Assembly: GCA_937959115.1 (NCBI GenBank)
Contig: CALGAW010000043.1
Span: forward strand, 1 to 64,000
Direction of reading: 5' to 3'
From: an uncultured Saprospiraceae bacterium
GTDB lineage: Bacteria; Bacteroidota; Bacteroidia; Chitinophagales; Saprospiraceae
DNA: 64,000 nucleotides
The notes under the pieces were generated by a model. It was not told the DNA's origin. It searched no databases and worked only from the letters and a program-made list of their open reading frames with translations. Below, in pieces: positions 35,119 to 43,549 of the stretch; position 1 is the first letter of the stretch; each line of letters begins with the position of its first letter. The position numbers and the translations under genes were made by a program.

Positions 35119-35976
35119 ATGGATAATGGGTTGAACATATTGTACCGTGGTCCGCTGGAGAGTTGCAACTATGATTGTTCGTATTGCCCTTTTGCAAAAA
35201 AGAAAAATACTAGGGAGGAATTGGCCTATGACAAACAATGTCTTGACCGATTTGTAGCGTGGACTGACTCCCAAAACCGTCCAATCAGTATTCTGTTTAC
35301 GCCTTGGGGGGAGGCGCTCATTAGAAATTACTATCAGCAATCACTAATCAAGTTGAGTCAGCAAGACAACATCAAAAAAATCAGCATTCAGACCAACCTA
35401 TCAGGTAATCTTAGTTGGACAAAATCGGCAAATTCAGATAAACTAGCCTTGTGGACTACATTTCATCCAACCGAAACAACCGTAGACCGCTTCTTGGAGA
35501 AATGCAATCAGCTCCAGCAAAACAACATTAAATATAGTGTTGGGATTGTCGGTAAAAAAGAGAATTTTGAGTGTATAAAAGAGTTGAAAGAAAAGATTCA
35601 AAATCGTGTTTATTTCTGGGTAAATGCCTACAAAAGAGAACCAGATTATTATTCACAAGCAGAAATAGATTGGTTGTTAGAGATTGATCCACTCTTTTCT
35701 TTAAATAATACTGTTTATAAAACAAAAGGAAAAGCCTGTTTTGCTGGCGAATCAAGCATTTCTATTGATGGTGAAGGAAATGTAACTAGATGTCATTTTA
35801 TTAAAGAAAAAATAGGTAATATTTATCAAAAATCATTAAATCAAATTTTATCTTCACAGCCATGTTCCAACGATTCTTGTCGTTGCTATATCGGCTACAT
35901 GAATTTAAAGGAGTTGAACCTGAATGCAATCTACGGAGATCGAGTACTGGAACGTATACCAATTAAAAATCATTAA
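35119..35976 (+). CDS. STM4011 family radical SAM protein with SPASM/twitch-like tail
   Basis: 285 residues. Cys16, Cys20 and Cys23 (CNYDCSYC) ligate the radical SAM [4Fe-4S] cluster. The C-terminal third carries further Cys in a SPASM/twitch-like pattern: KACFAGESSISIDGEGNVTRC, then PCSNDSCRC. This suggests an auxiliary Fe-S cluster, common in peptide-modifying radical SAM enzymes. The ATG follows the STM4012 stop without a gap, so the two radical SAM enzymes are translationally linked. Substrate unknown. Confidence 0.88.
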   Translation: MDNGLNILYRGPLESCNYDCSYCPFAKKKNTREELAYDKQCLDRFVAWTDSQNRPISILFTPWGEALIRNYYQQSLIKLSQQDNIKKISIQTNLSGNLSWTKSANSDKLALWTTFHPTETTVDRFLEKCNQLQQNNIKYSVGIVGKKENFECIKELKEKIQNRVYFWVNAYKREPDYYSQAEIDWLLEIDPLFSLNNTVYKTKGKACFAGESSISIDGEGNVTRCHFIKEKIGNIYQKSLNQILSSQPCSNDSCRCYIGYMNLKELNLNAIYGDRVLERIPIKNH

Positions 35977-35988
35977 AATAATATAAGA

Positions 35989-37110
35989 ATGAAAATTGAC
36001 TTAATTTATCAAGACGATACAAGTAATAAATTTTGGTCTATCGAGGTAAACATGAACGAGCATACCGTAACATACGGCAGAGTGGGAACGAATGGGACAA
36101 GTAAAACAAAGGCGTTTCCAGATGAGGAGAAAGCATTGAAAGAAGCATTAAAACTAGCTGCCGCTAAGAAGAAAAAAGGCTATCAAGAAGTTTCAAAGAA
36201 AAAGAAAGTGGTGAGAGACCCCTACACATTTGCTGGAAAGCCGATTAAAGAGTTTGGGAGCAGTGCAAATATTGATACCGCTATTAAAGTATTTTCTGAG
36301 TCTTATGACGCAGAGGTGTCAATTACTGAAAAGTTAGAACAATTAGTAAAATTGAGCAATGTTGGTCAAATTGATACACTAGTCATTGGTTCTTATGAAG
36401 ATTCTTATGACATAAGTGCAACTTTCATTCTCGATAAATTGATTGAACATAAGGACAAACTTAGTTCACTCAAACACTTATTCATTGCGGATATGGACAG
36501 TGAAGAATGCGAAATCTCTTGGATTCAGCAAGCAGATTATACTGATTTTTACCAACATTTCCCTGATTTAGAGTCATTCGGGGTAAAAGGCGGACAAGGC
36601 TTAACCCTTGGAGAAATCAAGCTTCCAAAACTAAAGAACTTGGTGATTGAAAGCGGTGGTATTGAAGGAGATGTCATTACAGATCTTTGTAAATCAAATC
36701 TTCCTGACCTTGAATATTTAGAAATTTGGCTTGGAACTGAAGACTATGGTTGCTCGGTCACAGTGGATCAGCTCAAACCAATCCTTGATGGTAAATTTCC
36801 GAAATTGAAATACCTAGGACTAAAGAATTATTACCTAGGAGATGATTTGGCTGTGGCATTAAAAGGAGCATCTATCATCAACTCCTTGAACACATTAGAT
36901 ATATCGATGAGCGTATTAAAGGATGCAGGTGCACAAGCACTTTATGAAAACGATGACTTATTAAAATTAGATCATTTAAATTGCAGACATCACTTCATCT
37001 CCGAGGATTGGATGGCAAAATTGACAAAAAAATTCTCGGTTCAAAACATCAATTTAGAGGACAAAGAAGAGCCATACGATGATTGGTATTTCGTAGAAAT
37101 CGGTGAATAG
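35989..37110 (+). CDS. STM4015 family protein: WGR domain plus leucine-rich repeats
   Basis: 373 residues. An N-terminal WGR domain (about 1-75; [19 protein letters not shown] ... KKKKGYQEV) is followed by a Lys-rich linker and about 250 residues of irregular LRR-like repeats ([40 protein letters not shown]). WGR domains bind nucleic acid or mediate interactions in PARPs and other proteins. Third gene of the STM401x operon; 12-bp gap from STM4011. A decayed copy of its 3' end follows at once. Confidence 0.85.
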   Translation: MKIDLIYQDDTSNKFWSIEVNMNEHTVTYGRVGTNGTSKTKAFPDEEKALKEALKLAAAKKKKGYQEVSKKKKVVRDPYTFAGKPIKEFGSSANIDTAIKVFSESYDAEVSITEKLEQLVKLSNVGQIDTLVIGSYEDSYDISATFILDKLIEHKDKLSSLKHLFIADMDSEECEISWIQQADYTDFYQHFPDLESFGVKGGQGLTLGEIKLPKLKNLVIESGGIEGDVITDLCKSNLPDLEYLEIWLGTEDYGCSVTVDQLKPILDGKFPKLKYLGLKNYYLGDDLAVALKGASIINSLNTLDISMSVLKDAGAQALYENDDLLKLDHLNCRHHFISEDWMAKLTKKFSVQNINLEDKEEPYDDWYFVEIGE

Positions 37111-37130
37111 TGGTTCACTTAAGATAACTT

Positions 37131-37266
37131 TTTGTAATAAAACTTCATATCAGCAGAATGGATGGATAAATTAAAGCAAGATTTTTCTTTACAAAACATC
37201 AATCTAGGAAACAATCAACTGGAGCAGGATGAGTATTGGTTGTCTTTTGAAATTGGTGAACAGTGA
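37131..37266 (+). pseudogene. Remnant of a second STM4015-like gene (3' end only)
   Basis: The 136 bp after the intact gene translate from 37141 as NFISAEWMDKLKQDFSLQNI and then on to YWLSFEIGEQ and a TGA at 37264-37266. This matches the C-terminus of the intact neighbour ([20 protein letters not shown], then WYFVEIGE) over about 38 residues. Two stop codons sit just before it and there is no start, so it cannot be made. Its TGA overlaps the GTG start of the following ATP-grasp gene (GTGA), so this copy was probably the original neighbour in a tandem pair. Confidence 0.82.
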
Positions 37267-38351
37267 ATTATCTTATTTTCGGTAACACCGACTCCAGACG
37301 AGCAAAAGAATGGGAAAAGGCGATTGGTAACAACCCATTTGAACTCGTTACTTTTCAAGCAATTGCAAGTGGACAGTTTCCAAGCATTTCAGTGCTTACA
37401 ACTGTTCGAATCACTTCACCTGGAGAAAACTTCGAAACGTTTAGATTGTTGGTATCCTTAGGAGGATATGCGGATTCGTATGATTTAGACAATGAAAAAG
37501 GAAGAATACTCCTGCATGCCTATTGGTACAAGGGTTGGTCCTTAATTTTAGATAAGATTCAAGCGTTTCTTGCCATCAATCCACTGGCTAAAGTTATGAA
37601 TGATCCGTTATCGATCAAACAAGCCTTTAACAAACCGTTCAGTCAACAGATGCTAAGGAAGGCAGGGATCCCCGTACCTAAAATCTACTGCCAACAGTTA
37701 ACTGGTTTCAAGCAATTGCTTCAGATAATGGAAGATAATGGACTGTCGAGAGTTTTTCTGAAACCAGCGCACGGCTCAAGTGCTTCAGGTGTAATGATGT
37801 TTAGAAAATCAGCCAATAAAATGTTACTTGAAACGACCATTCATCTTGTGAAAGAGGGTAGGGAACCCAAATTGTTTAATCACTTGCGCCTTCAGCGGTA
37901 TCAGAATATTGAAGACATCAAAACCATTGTAGAATTGATGATCCCAAATCACCTGCACGCAGAGCAATGGATCAGGAAAAAGCGCTTTCAGTCAAAAAGC
38001 ACGGACTTCAGGGTTGTAATCATCAATAAACAACCGATTTTTGTTCAACCCCGACACAGCAATCATCCAATCACCAATTTGCACCTAGACAATGAGAAAG
38101 GGGTGATCGAAACGCTTGAAAACGCTTGGAGTTCCTTAGCAATTGATAAGGTAAGAACCATAGCGGTTGATGTTGCGACCGTATTCAGTGGACTGTTTTA
38201 TGCAGGCATTGACATTGCTTTGGATGAAAAAGACAATCCTTATGTGCTAGAAATCAATCCCTTCGGTGATTTCCTTAAGGATATTTATATCGATCAAAAA
38301 AATACCTATGAATTTGAATTCTCCGCTTGGAAAAACAAAGTTGTTCAATAA
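37263..38351 (+). CDS. STM4014 family protein, ATP-grasp fold
   Basis: 362 residues from a GTG that overlaps the stop of the STM4015 remnant. ATP-grasp features: VFLKPAHGSSASGV (nucleotide-binding Gly-rich loop, about 173), DFRVVIINKQPIFVQPRHS (about 257) and IDIALDEKDNPYVLEINPFGDF (metal-binding E-x-N, about 318). ATP-grasp enzymes join a carboxylate to an amine or thiol through an acyl-phosphate; the partner molecules here are unknown. Fourth gene of the operon. Confidence 0.85.
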   Translation: MNYLIFGNTDSRRAKEWEKAIGNNPFELVTFQAIASGQFPSISVLTTVRITSPGENFETFRLLVSLGGYADSYDLDNEKGRILLHAYWYKGWSLILDKIQAFLAINPLAKVMNDPLSIKQAFNKPFSQQMLRKAGIPVPKIYCQQLTGFKQLLQIMEDNGLSRVFLKPAHGSSASGVMMFRKSANKMLLETTIHLVKEGREPKLFNHLRLQRYQNIEDIKTIVELMIPNHLHAEQWIRKKRFQSKSTDFRVVIINKQPIFVQPRHSNHPITNLHLDNEKGVIETLENAWSSLAIDKVRTIAVDVATVFSGLFYAGIDIALDEKDNPYVLEINPFGDFLKDIYIDQKNTYEFEFSAWKNKVVQ

Positions 38352-38370
38352 ATCTTTAAACTAAAATTCG

Positions 38371-39207
38371 ATGTCATCCAATAAATTTGCTAATGAAAAT
38401 CTTATGTGGGAATTTAATATGAAGGAAGAGATTGACAGCTCCTCTAATGTCCTGTTTATGGTGTTAGATGCTTTGCGTTATGATGTTGCGCAGGACTTAT
38501 TTTTACAAGGAGAGCTACCTAATTTTGCTAGTTATCTGCCAGCAACAGGTTGGGAAAAACGGTATTCTCCGGCAAGCTTTACGTATCCTGCACATCAAGC
38601 CTTTTTCTCAGGCTTTTTGCCTACAAGAGTGGACCAACCTGTGACTCCCAGACGGTTTGCTGCTGATTTTAAAGGAAGTGTATCGACTACTGCGGAAACA
38701 TTCTGCTTTGAAGAGACTGATATAGTAACGGCACTTAACAATCGGGGTTATTCCTCTTATTGTATAGGCGGCGTCGGTTTTTTTAATAAACAAACGGCTC
38801 TTAGTCGCATTCTTCCTGACTTATTCAGGGAGAGTGTTTGGTCTTCCGTGTTGGGCGTTACTAATCCGAAGTCGACTAAGCATCAATTTGAGAAGGCGGT
38901 AGACTGGATTCAAGCGACTGAGCAACCGTTTTTTTTATACATCAATGTATCAGCGATCCATCAGCCAAATTGCACCTATATTAATGAAGAGAAGGATACA
39001 CTAGAAAGCCATAAAGCAGCTTTGAAATATGTTGACAGTCAACTCCCGACGCTTATGAATGCAATTGAGGAGGAAACATCAACCTGCTGCTTCTTTTGCA
39101 GTGATCACGGCACTGCTTATGGCGAGGATGGGCATTGGGGACATCGGAATGGGCATAAAACGGTTATGGAAGTTCCTTATGTCGACTTTTTATTGAAAGG
39201 TAATTGA
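38371..39207 (+). CDS. STM4013 family hydrolase, sulfatase/alkaline-phosphatase fold
   Basis: 278 residues, no signal peptide. Metal-binding Asp in VLFMVLDALRYD; nucleophile-position Thr in SPASFTYPAHQAFFSG; second metal site in FCSDHGTAYGEDGHWGHRNGH. This is the alkaline phosphatase superfamily core, shortened compared with true sulfatases (about 450-500 residues) and lacking the CxPxR formylglycine motif, so phosphodiesterase or phosphatase chemistry is more likely. Last gene of the STM401x operon. Confidence 0.84.
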   Translation: MSSNKFANENLMWEFNMKEEIDSSSNVLFMVLDALRYDVAQDLFLQGELPNFASYLPATGWEKRYSPASFTYPAHQAFFSGFLPTRVDQPVTPRRFAADFKGSVSTTAETFCFEETDIVTALNNRGYSSYCIGGVGFFNKQTALSRILPDLFRESVWSSVLGVTNPKSTKHQFEKAVDWIQATEQPFFLYINVSAIHQPNCTYINEEKDTLESHKAALKYVDSQLPTLMNAIEEETSTCCFFCSDHGTAYGEDGHWGHRNGHKTVMEVPYVDFLLKGN

Positions 39208-39283
39208 AAAGGATACTCTAGAAGATGATATACTTAATCATTTCAATTCTACAACTTCTTAATTATTCATCGTTAATTATTCA

Positions 39284-39309
39284 TTGTTATTAATAATATT
39301 GTATTTTTG
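39284..39309 (+). promoter_or_regulatory. Promoter of the lipase-SCP2 pair
   Basis: TATTTTTG at 39302-39309 is an exact TAnnTTTG, 28 bp upstream of the ATG at 39338, with TTG at 39284-39286. The 15-nt spacing is shorter than in the two best promoters here. Confidence 0.5.
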
Positions 39310-39337
39310 CGTGGCTACAAAATAAAGTGAATTATTT

Positions 39338-40168
39338 ATGCAACAATCAGAATTTAATTGGAGAACAACAGATGGATTAAAAATCTATGCAACCATTTGG
39401 AAACCAGAGCAAGAGGTAACTGGAGTTATCTGTCTTGTGCATGGTATGGGCGAACATTGTTCAAGATATAAGCACGTTGCAGAATTTTTCACAAGCAAAG
39501 GATATGCAATAATTGCTAATGATCATCGAGGTCATGGCAGATCAGAAGGAAAAAGAGGGCACACGCCTTCCTTTGACCGATTGCTCAATGAAGTCGGTCG
39601 TCTAATAGAAGAAGCAGATATTCGATTTCCAGATCAACCAATATTTGTATACGGCCATAGTATGGGAGGCAATCTAGTCCTCAACCATCTGTTTCGGAAA
39701 AAGCCAAACGTAAAGGGTGTGATCGTATCTGGCCCTTGGATAAGATTAGCTTTTGAGCCCAATAAGGTATTAATAATGCTAGGAAAACTTAGTAGAAAAC
39801 TAGCCCCGTCATTTAGCCAAAGTAGTAACTTGAATGCTAGTCATATTTCAAGAGATGCAAAAGAAGTTGAAAAGTATAAGAACGACCCACTTAACCATGA
39901 TAAAATCTCATCTGAAATGGGTATGTGCCTATTAGATTCGGGTGAATGGCTCCTGCGTGAAAACAAATCTACTAGTACGCCGTTGTTGGTCATGCATGGA
40001 AGCGCGGATCAAATTACTAGTCATGATGCGAGCAAGGAATTTTGCAAGAATCTTTCTGGTGATGTCTCCTTTAAAAGCTGGGAAGGATTTTATCACGAGA
40101 TTCATAATGAAGAAGAGAAATTAGATGTCTTTAATTATACGTTAGATTGGATGAAAACCAAAGTCTAA
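39338..40168 (+). CDS. Alpha/beta hydrolase, lysophospholipase/monoacylglycerol lipase-like
   Basis: 276 residues, cytosolic. Oxyanion region LVHGMGEHCSRYKHVAEFFTS and NDHRGHGRSEGKRGH; nucleophile Ser in YGHSMGG (about 110); acid Asp in LLVMHGSADQIT and His in GFYHEIHNE. These match the serine aquaporin-unrelated PldB/MGLL subfamily of esterases. It is coupled to the next gene, whose ATG follows its stop with no gap, so lipid binding and hydrolysis are probably linked. Confidence 0.88.
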   Translation: MQQSEFNWRTTDGLKIYATIWKPEQEVTGVICLVHGMGEHCSRYKHVAEFFTSKGYAIIANDHRGHGRSEGKRGHTPSFDRLLNEVGRLIEEADIRFPDQPIFVYGHSMGGNLVLNHLFRKKPNVKGVIVSGPWIRLAFEPNKVLIMLGKLSRKLAPSFSQSSNLNASHISRDAKEVEKYKNDPLNHDKISSEMGMCLLDSGEWLLRENKSTSTPLLVMHGSADQITSHDASKEFCKNLSGDVSFKSWEGFYHEIHNEEEKLDVFNYTLDWMKTKV

Positions 40169-40489
40169 ATGGAAAACGTGATCCAAATGTGGTTTAACTC
40201 ACTTGAAACTGCCTTTGACGGAGAAAAAGTAAATGCTGATTCTGTGTTCCATTTCAAAATTTCAGGGGAAGAAGGTGGTGAGTATACGGTTACCATCAAA
40301 GACAAGCAGTTGAGGGTCCGTACTGGCTTGCATCAAGAGCCCAAATGTGAAATATCCGCCTCTGATATAAATTTCAAGAACATCCTACTGAAAATCTCAA
40401 ATCCAGGGATTGCACTTGCAAATGGAAAACTTCAGATTACTAATGTGGCAGAAGTCTTGAAATTTGCAAAACCGCTAGGACTTTTGTAG
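40169..40489 (+). CDS. SCP2 sterol-binding domain protein
   Basis: 106-residue single-domain SCP2-fold protein (FHFKISGEEGGEYTVTIKDKQLRVRTGLHQEPKCEISASDINFKNILL ... ANGKLQITN). SCP2 domains bind lipids or acyl chains in a hydrophobic tunnel. It directly abuts the lipase gene, suggesting it presents or takes up fatty acyl substrates or products. Confidence 0.8.
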   Translation: MENVIQMWFNSLETAFDGEKVNADSVFHFKISGEEGGEYTVTIKDKQLRVRTGLHQEPKCEISASDINFKNILLKISNPGIALANGKLQITNVAEVLKFAKPLGLL

Positions 40490-40522
40490 CCTTAATAAAT
40501 CTCAAATATCAAGTTGATTAAC

Positions 40523-40556
40523 TAAAAAAGTACCTGCCTTTTACAACAGATACTTT
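40523..40556 (-). terminator. Terminator between convergent genes
   Basis: On the minus strand a 10-bp stem (40547-40556 with 40527-40536, one G-T pair), a 10-nt loop, then TTT TTT. It serves the FBA-like gene ending at 40610; the same inverted repeat is weaker read in plus. Confidence 0.7.
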
Positions 40557-40609
40557 AATTACTAACAAACAAACAAATTTGGAGTTTGAGAACAACTCCT
40601 TTCTAACTA

Positions 40610-41998
40610 TTACTGAATACTTATTCTTTTTGAAGTCATAAAATCCTCTTTCATTACTGAGATCTGATAGATTCCCGCAGGTAATTGATTCGGCGTAAAT
40701 GACATTTGAAATTCAGTTGATGTTTTCTCGAATGTCGAATTGAAAACTGTACGTCCAAGAGCATCTGTCATTTCTAACTGGAAAGTACCTGTGATATCGT
40801 GATCCATCACTATGGAAACTGCTTCATTAGAGGCAACTGGATTAGGAAATACGGACATTCGGGTGGTTTTCTCTACAACTTCATCCGTTACATCAGTAGA
40901 CACTTGGAATTCCATGATCATCTGTGTTGCATCAACAATACCGCCGTAATGTCCCGCCCAGTATTCAAAATCATATCCACCATGTTCCACATTTACTTTA
41001 GCAAGACCAGGACCATAGTTTTCAAATGTATGACCAAGTTGTTGCCACTGATCGGTTCCAGTAATGACTCCAGAAGTATATGAATCTAATACATTTCCAT
41101 TGTTGTCTAGCAGTTCAATTGTCATTTCGTGTGTATCACCGAACCCAGTTCCTGAACCACTGCCATCAAAACCGAGAAAGAATTCCCAAACAGTAATTTT
41201 AGGCTCAGTGTTTAATTCAGCAGCAGTGTAGCCAAGATCTAAAAGATTTACAGTTTGGTTCTTAGTACACGTATTAAAAGAGGTCTGAAATCCTGTCACT
41301 GCCGTGTGATTGGCTTTCCAACCATCGCCACCATTCTCTGTAACGGTCCAACCAGCAAGATCTTTAGTTCTGTTTGAAGCATAAAGGAAATGGTTGCCTA
41401 CTACTAGACATGCGGCATCCATTATAACACCAACAGTGCTGGTCTGATCAAACTCAGCATCTACACCGTTTCTAAGGATTGTGATTTTACGTAACCCTGC
41501 ACCATAATTGACAAAAGAATGCGTATTCATTTTCCAGTTTGTGCCATCAGTCGTAACCCATCCGTTATCTACATACGAATTGTATTCAGCAATTACATTG
41601 TCATTTACATCAAGTAATTTAACCTCATACTCATAAAGGTCAAGTGGATCTGGTCCAGCTCCCTTTATAAAGTCTGAATACCGAACGATTGGTGCTTCAT
41701 CAAGCTTGGCCGCTGTATAACCTGCAGCAATCAAGTCGATTTCCTGTGTAATTTGTGTTCTGTAACCTGCTTGGATGGCTCCTGTACCGTCATACCCCCC
41801 AGTAGGTAGGTGTAAGTGGCCTGTTCCTTGGTCAAAGACGATTGTCCAATCAGTAAGCGTGTCATTAATTCCTGGATTTGTCAACAGATTCACGTATTGT
41901 ACTTGAGCAGTCATAGTATTTGAAACAAAAGCAATCATAGCGACCAATCCTAGGGTCATTAAGTAGTTTGATAAAGAGTAAACGTTTGAATTTTTCAT
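40610..41998 (-). CDS. Secreted tandem FBA-like (F-box-associated) lectin-type protein with T9SS domain
   Basis: 462 residues: signal peptide (to about 31, NTMTAQ), two copies of a roughly 165-residue jelly-roll module (about 35-205 and 210-375) and a T9SS type A sorting domain (about 380-462, SVFPNPVASNEAVSIVM). The second module carries the hallmarks of the FBA domain of eukaryotic sugar-binding F-box proteins: VNLLDLGYTAAELN, HEMTIELLDNNGNVL, HTFENYGPGLAKVNVEHGG and the YWAGHYGG turn. In the first copy the late YW-G motif is degenerate. Surface glycan binding is the inferred role. Confidence 0.78.
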   Translation of the reverse strand: MKNSNVYSLSNYLMTLGLVAMIAFVSNTMTAQVQYVNLLTNPGINDTLTDWTIVFDQGTGHLHLPTGGYDGTGAIQAGYRTQITQEIDLIAAGYTAAKLDEAPIVRYSDFIKGAGPDPLDLYEYEVKLLDVNDNVIAEYNSYVDNGWVTTDGTNWKMNTHSFVNYGAGLRKITILRNGVDAEFDQTSTVGVIMDAACLVVGNHFLYASNRTKDLAGWTVTENGGDGWKANHTAVTGFQTSFNTCTKNQTVNLLDLGYTAAELNTEPKITVWEFFLGFDGSGSGTGFGDTHEMTIELLDNNGNVLDSYTSGVITGTDQWQQLGHTFENYGPGLAKVNVEHGGYDFEYWAGHYGGIVDATQMIMEFQVSTDVTDEVVEKTTRMSVFPNPVASNEAVSIVMDHDITGTFQLEMTDALGRTVFNSTFEKTSTEFQMSFTPNQLPAGIYQISVMKEDFMTSKRISIQ

Positions 41999-42268
41999 TT
42001 TCTAAAATTTGTATTAATTAATAAATTGGTTTTAAAGTTTTAGAGCTTGCATATTGATATACCCATCCCATGTATCGCAAAAACAAATGCGAATACGCAA
42101 TATTATTTAATTACAAGGCATAAGATTGACCAGATACGCAGTGTGTTAAAAATGTATTTTGTTGTTGTTGTTGAAATGGTAACTGTAAATAATGTTACCG
42201 AATAGATTGATTTGCAATAAGAATTGCAGTTATCCGTTGATTGTACCGCTAATTTACAATATTTATTT

Positions 42269-43381
42269 TTATTCTAATATAATTACATCATCTTTTGTCA
42301 ATATAATTCCAGTAGTTTTCACCTTAGATCCTCCATTAAAAGGGTCCTGAGCAACGATCTTTCTGTATTTAAGTTTCTGATTTCCAATGGCAGTAGGCTT
42401 TATGGTTTCAGCTATTCTAGACGCTCTCCTCCTATTTCCTATGGTTAGAGGCTCTAGCTCTGGAGCAGGTGCGCCAGTAATTTCATAAACAAGGGTGTAT
42501 AATTCTCCTGAGACGATTGTTCCTTCTGGATTTAAAGACGTCCAGGTTACTGTTATCTCATCCTTTACTGAATGGTCGATATTTGATAGATTAAACCCAG
42601 GCATTGCTGGGGATGACCAATCCCAATACATGTACTCCTTTATGTTTTCTAATTTATGAGTGATACGCAATGCCATCACAGTGACTGGTTCATCAATTAC
42701 TACCGGTACTTTGGAAGTCATACGCATCGTCTCGTTATTATCAAAGATCATCATTTCCTCATAGACCGTCTCGTTACTGCATGGATTATCGATTACTTCA
42801 GACGATTTGTTTTCTATATCAAAATAAACATAATCATAGCAAGTTCCATTTGAAGCCTCTAGTCTAATATTAAACTTGTCAAGCGTAGTTGGCGTAAATG
42901 TATAATCCTTGCTAGTACTAACAAGTGTTTTTTCGTCTAAGATCCACTTGTATGAATTAGCATTTGTAGTATTATTAACGAATGTGACGCTTTGTCCAAT
43001 ACACATATCAACATTAGGCGCAATAACGACTACGTTGATTGGGCAATCTTGTATGGAAATGTTTCTAGCAATCGTATAATTTCTTGGATTGTTTACCGCA
43101 GTAATTTTTATTGAAATTGAATTCATGCTGAATTCAATGCCATGCATATCAAAGTCATAGCTACCATCATTAGGAGTTGAAAGCTCAATAATATTGGTAA
43201 ACCCGTTGTTCAGGTATTCAATTTTGACAAATTCTACGTCTGATCCAGGTGTCCAGGTAATTGGAAGGATCGATTTTTCTGAAATCGTCTGTGAACTTAA
43301 AGGACTCGTGATCTGAAGTTGTGCAAAGCCAGATGTTAGAATCAATAGTAAACAAAGAGTGAACAGATTTCGTAATTGCAT
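42269..43381 (-). CDS. Secreted Kre9/GPI-like + PKD domain protein
   Basis: 370 residues from ATG 43381, which gives a clean signal peptide (LFTLCLLLILTSGFAQ); 19 upstream codons were excluded. Residues about 22-115 match the Ser-Thr-rich GPI-anchored/Kre9-type beta-sandwich (ITSPLSSQTISEKSILPITWTPG). A PKD domain follows at about 120-195 (GQSVTFVNNTTNANSYKWILD). A cohesin-like or unknown beta-sandwich fills about 210-330 (TVTWTSLNPEGTIVSGELYTLVYEI). No T9SS tail is seen. Adhesin-like; function unknown. Confidence 0.68.
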   Translation of the reverse strand: MQLRNLFTLCLLLILTSGFAQLQITSPLSSQTISEKSILPITWTPGSDVEFVKIEYLNNGFTNIIELSTPNDGSYDFDMHGIEFSMNSISIKITAVNNPRNYTIARNISIQDCPINVVVIAPNVDMCIGQSVTFVNNTTNANSYKWILDEKTLVSTSKDYTFTPTTLDKFNIRLEASNGTCYDYVYFDIENKSSEVIDNPCSNETVYEEMMIFDNNETMRMTSKVPVVIDEPVTVMALRITHKLENIKEYMYWDWSSPAMPGFNLSNIDHSVKDEITVTWTSLNPEGTIVSGELYTLVYEITGAPAPELEPLTIGNRRRASRIAETIKPTAIGNQKLKYRKIVAQDPFNGGSKVKTTGIILTKDDVIILE

Positions 43382-43472
43382 GTGTTGGTTTTTCAATATA
43401 ATACCTAATATATGAATATTTATTTTAATGTCAAACATAAAGCAAGTTTGTTTTTAGTAATTTAGTAAAATA

Positions 43473-43528
43473 CGCAGAGGCACTTGTTTAGGACCTGTCT
43501 TCCACAAGACGTAATGAATGCCTCTGCG
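43473..43528 (-). terminator. Long GC-rich hairpin after the four-repeat gene
   Basis: A perfect 10-bp outer stem, CGCAGAGGCA (43473-43482) with TGCCTCTGCG (43519-43528), contains an inner CTTGT/ACAAG stem (43483-43487 with 43504-43508). Read on the minus strand it is followed by TATTTT, 22 bp after the stop of the gene at 43550. Confidence 0.6.
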
Positions 43529-43549
43529 ACTAACAATCAGTAATAGGAG

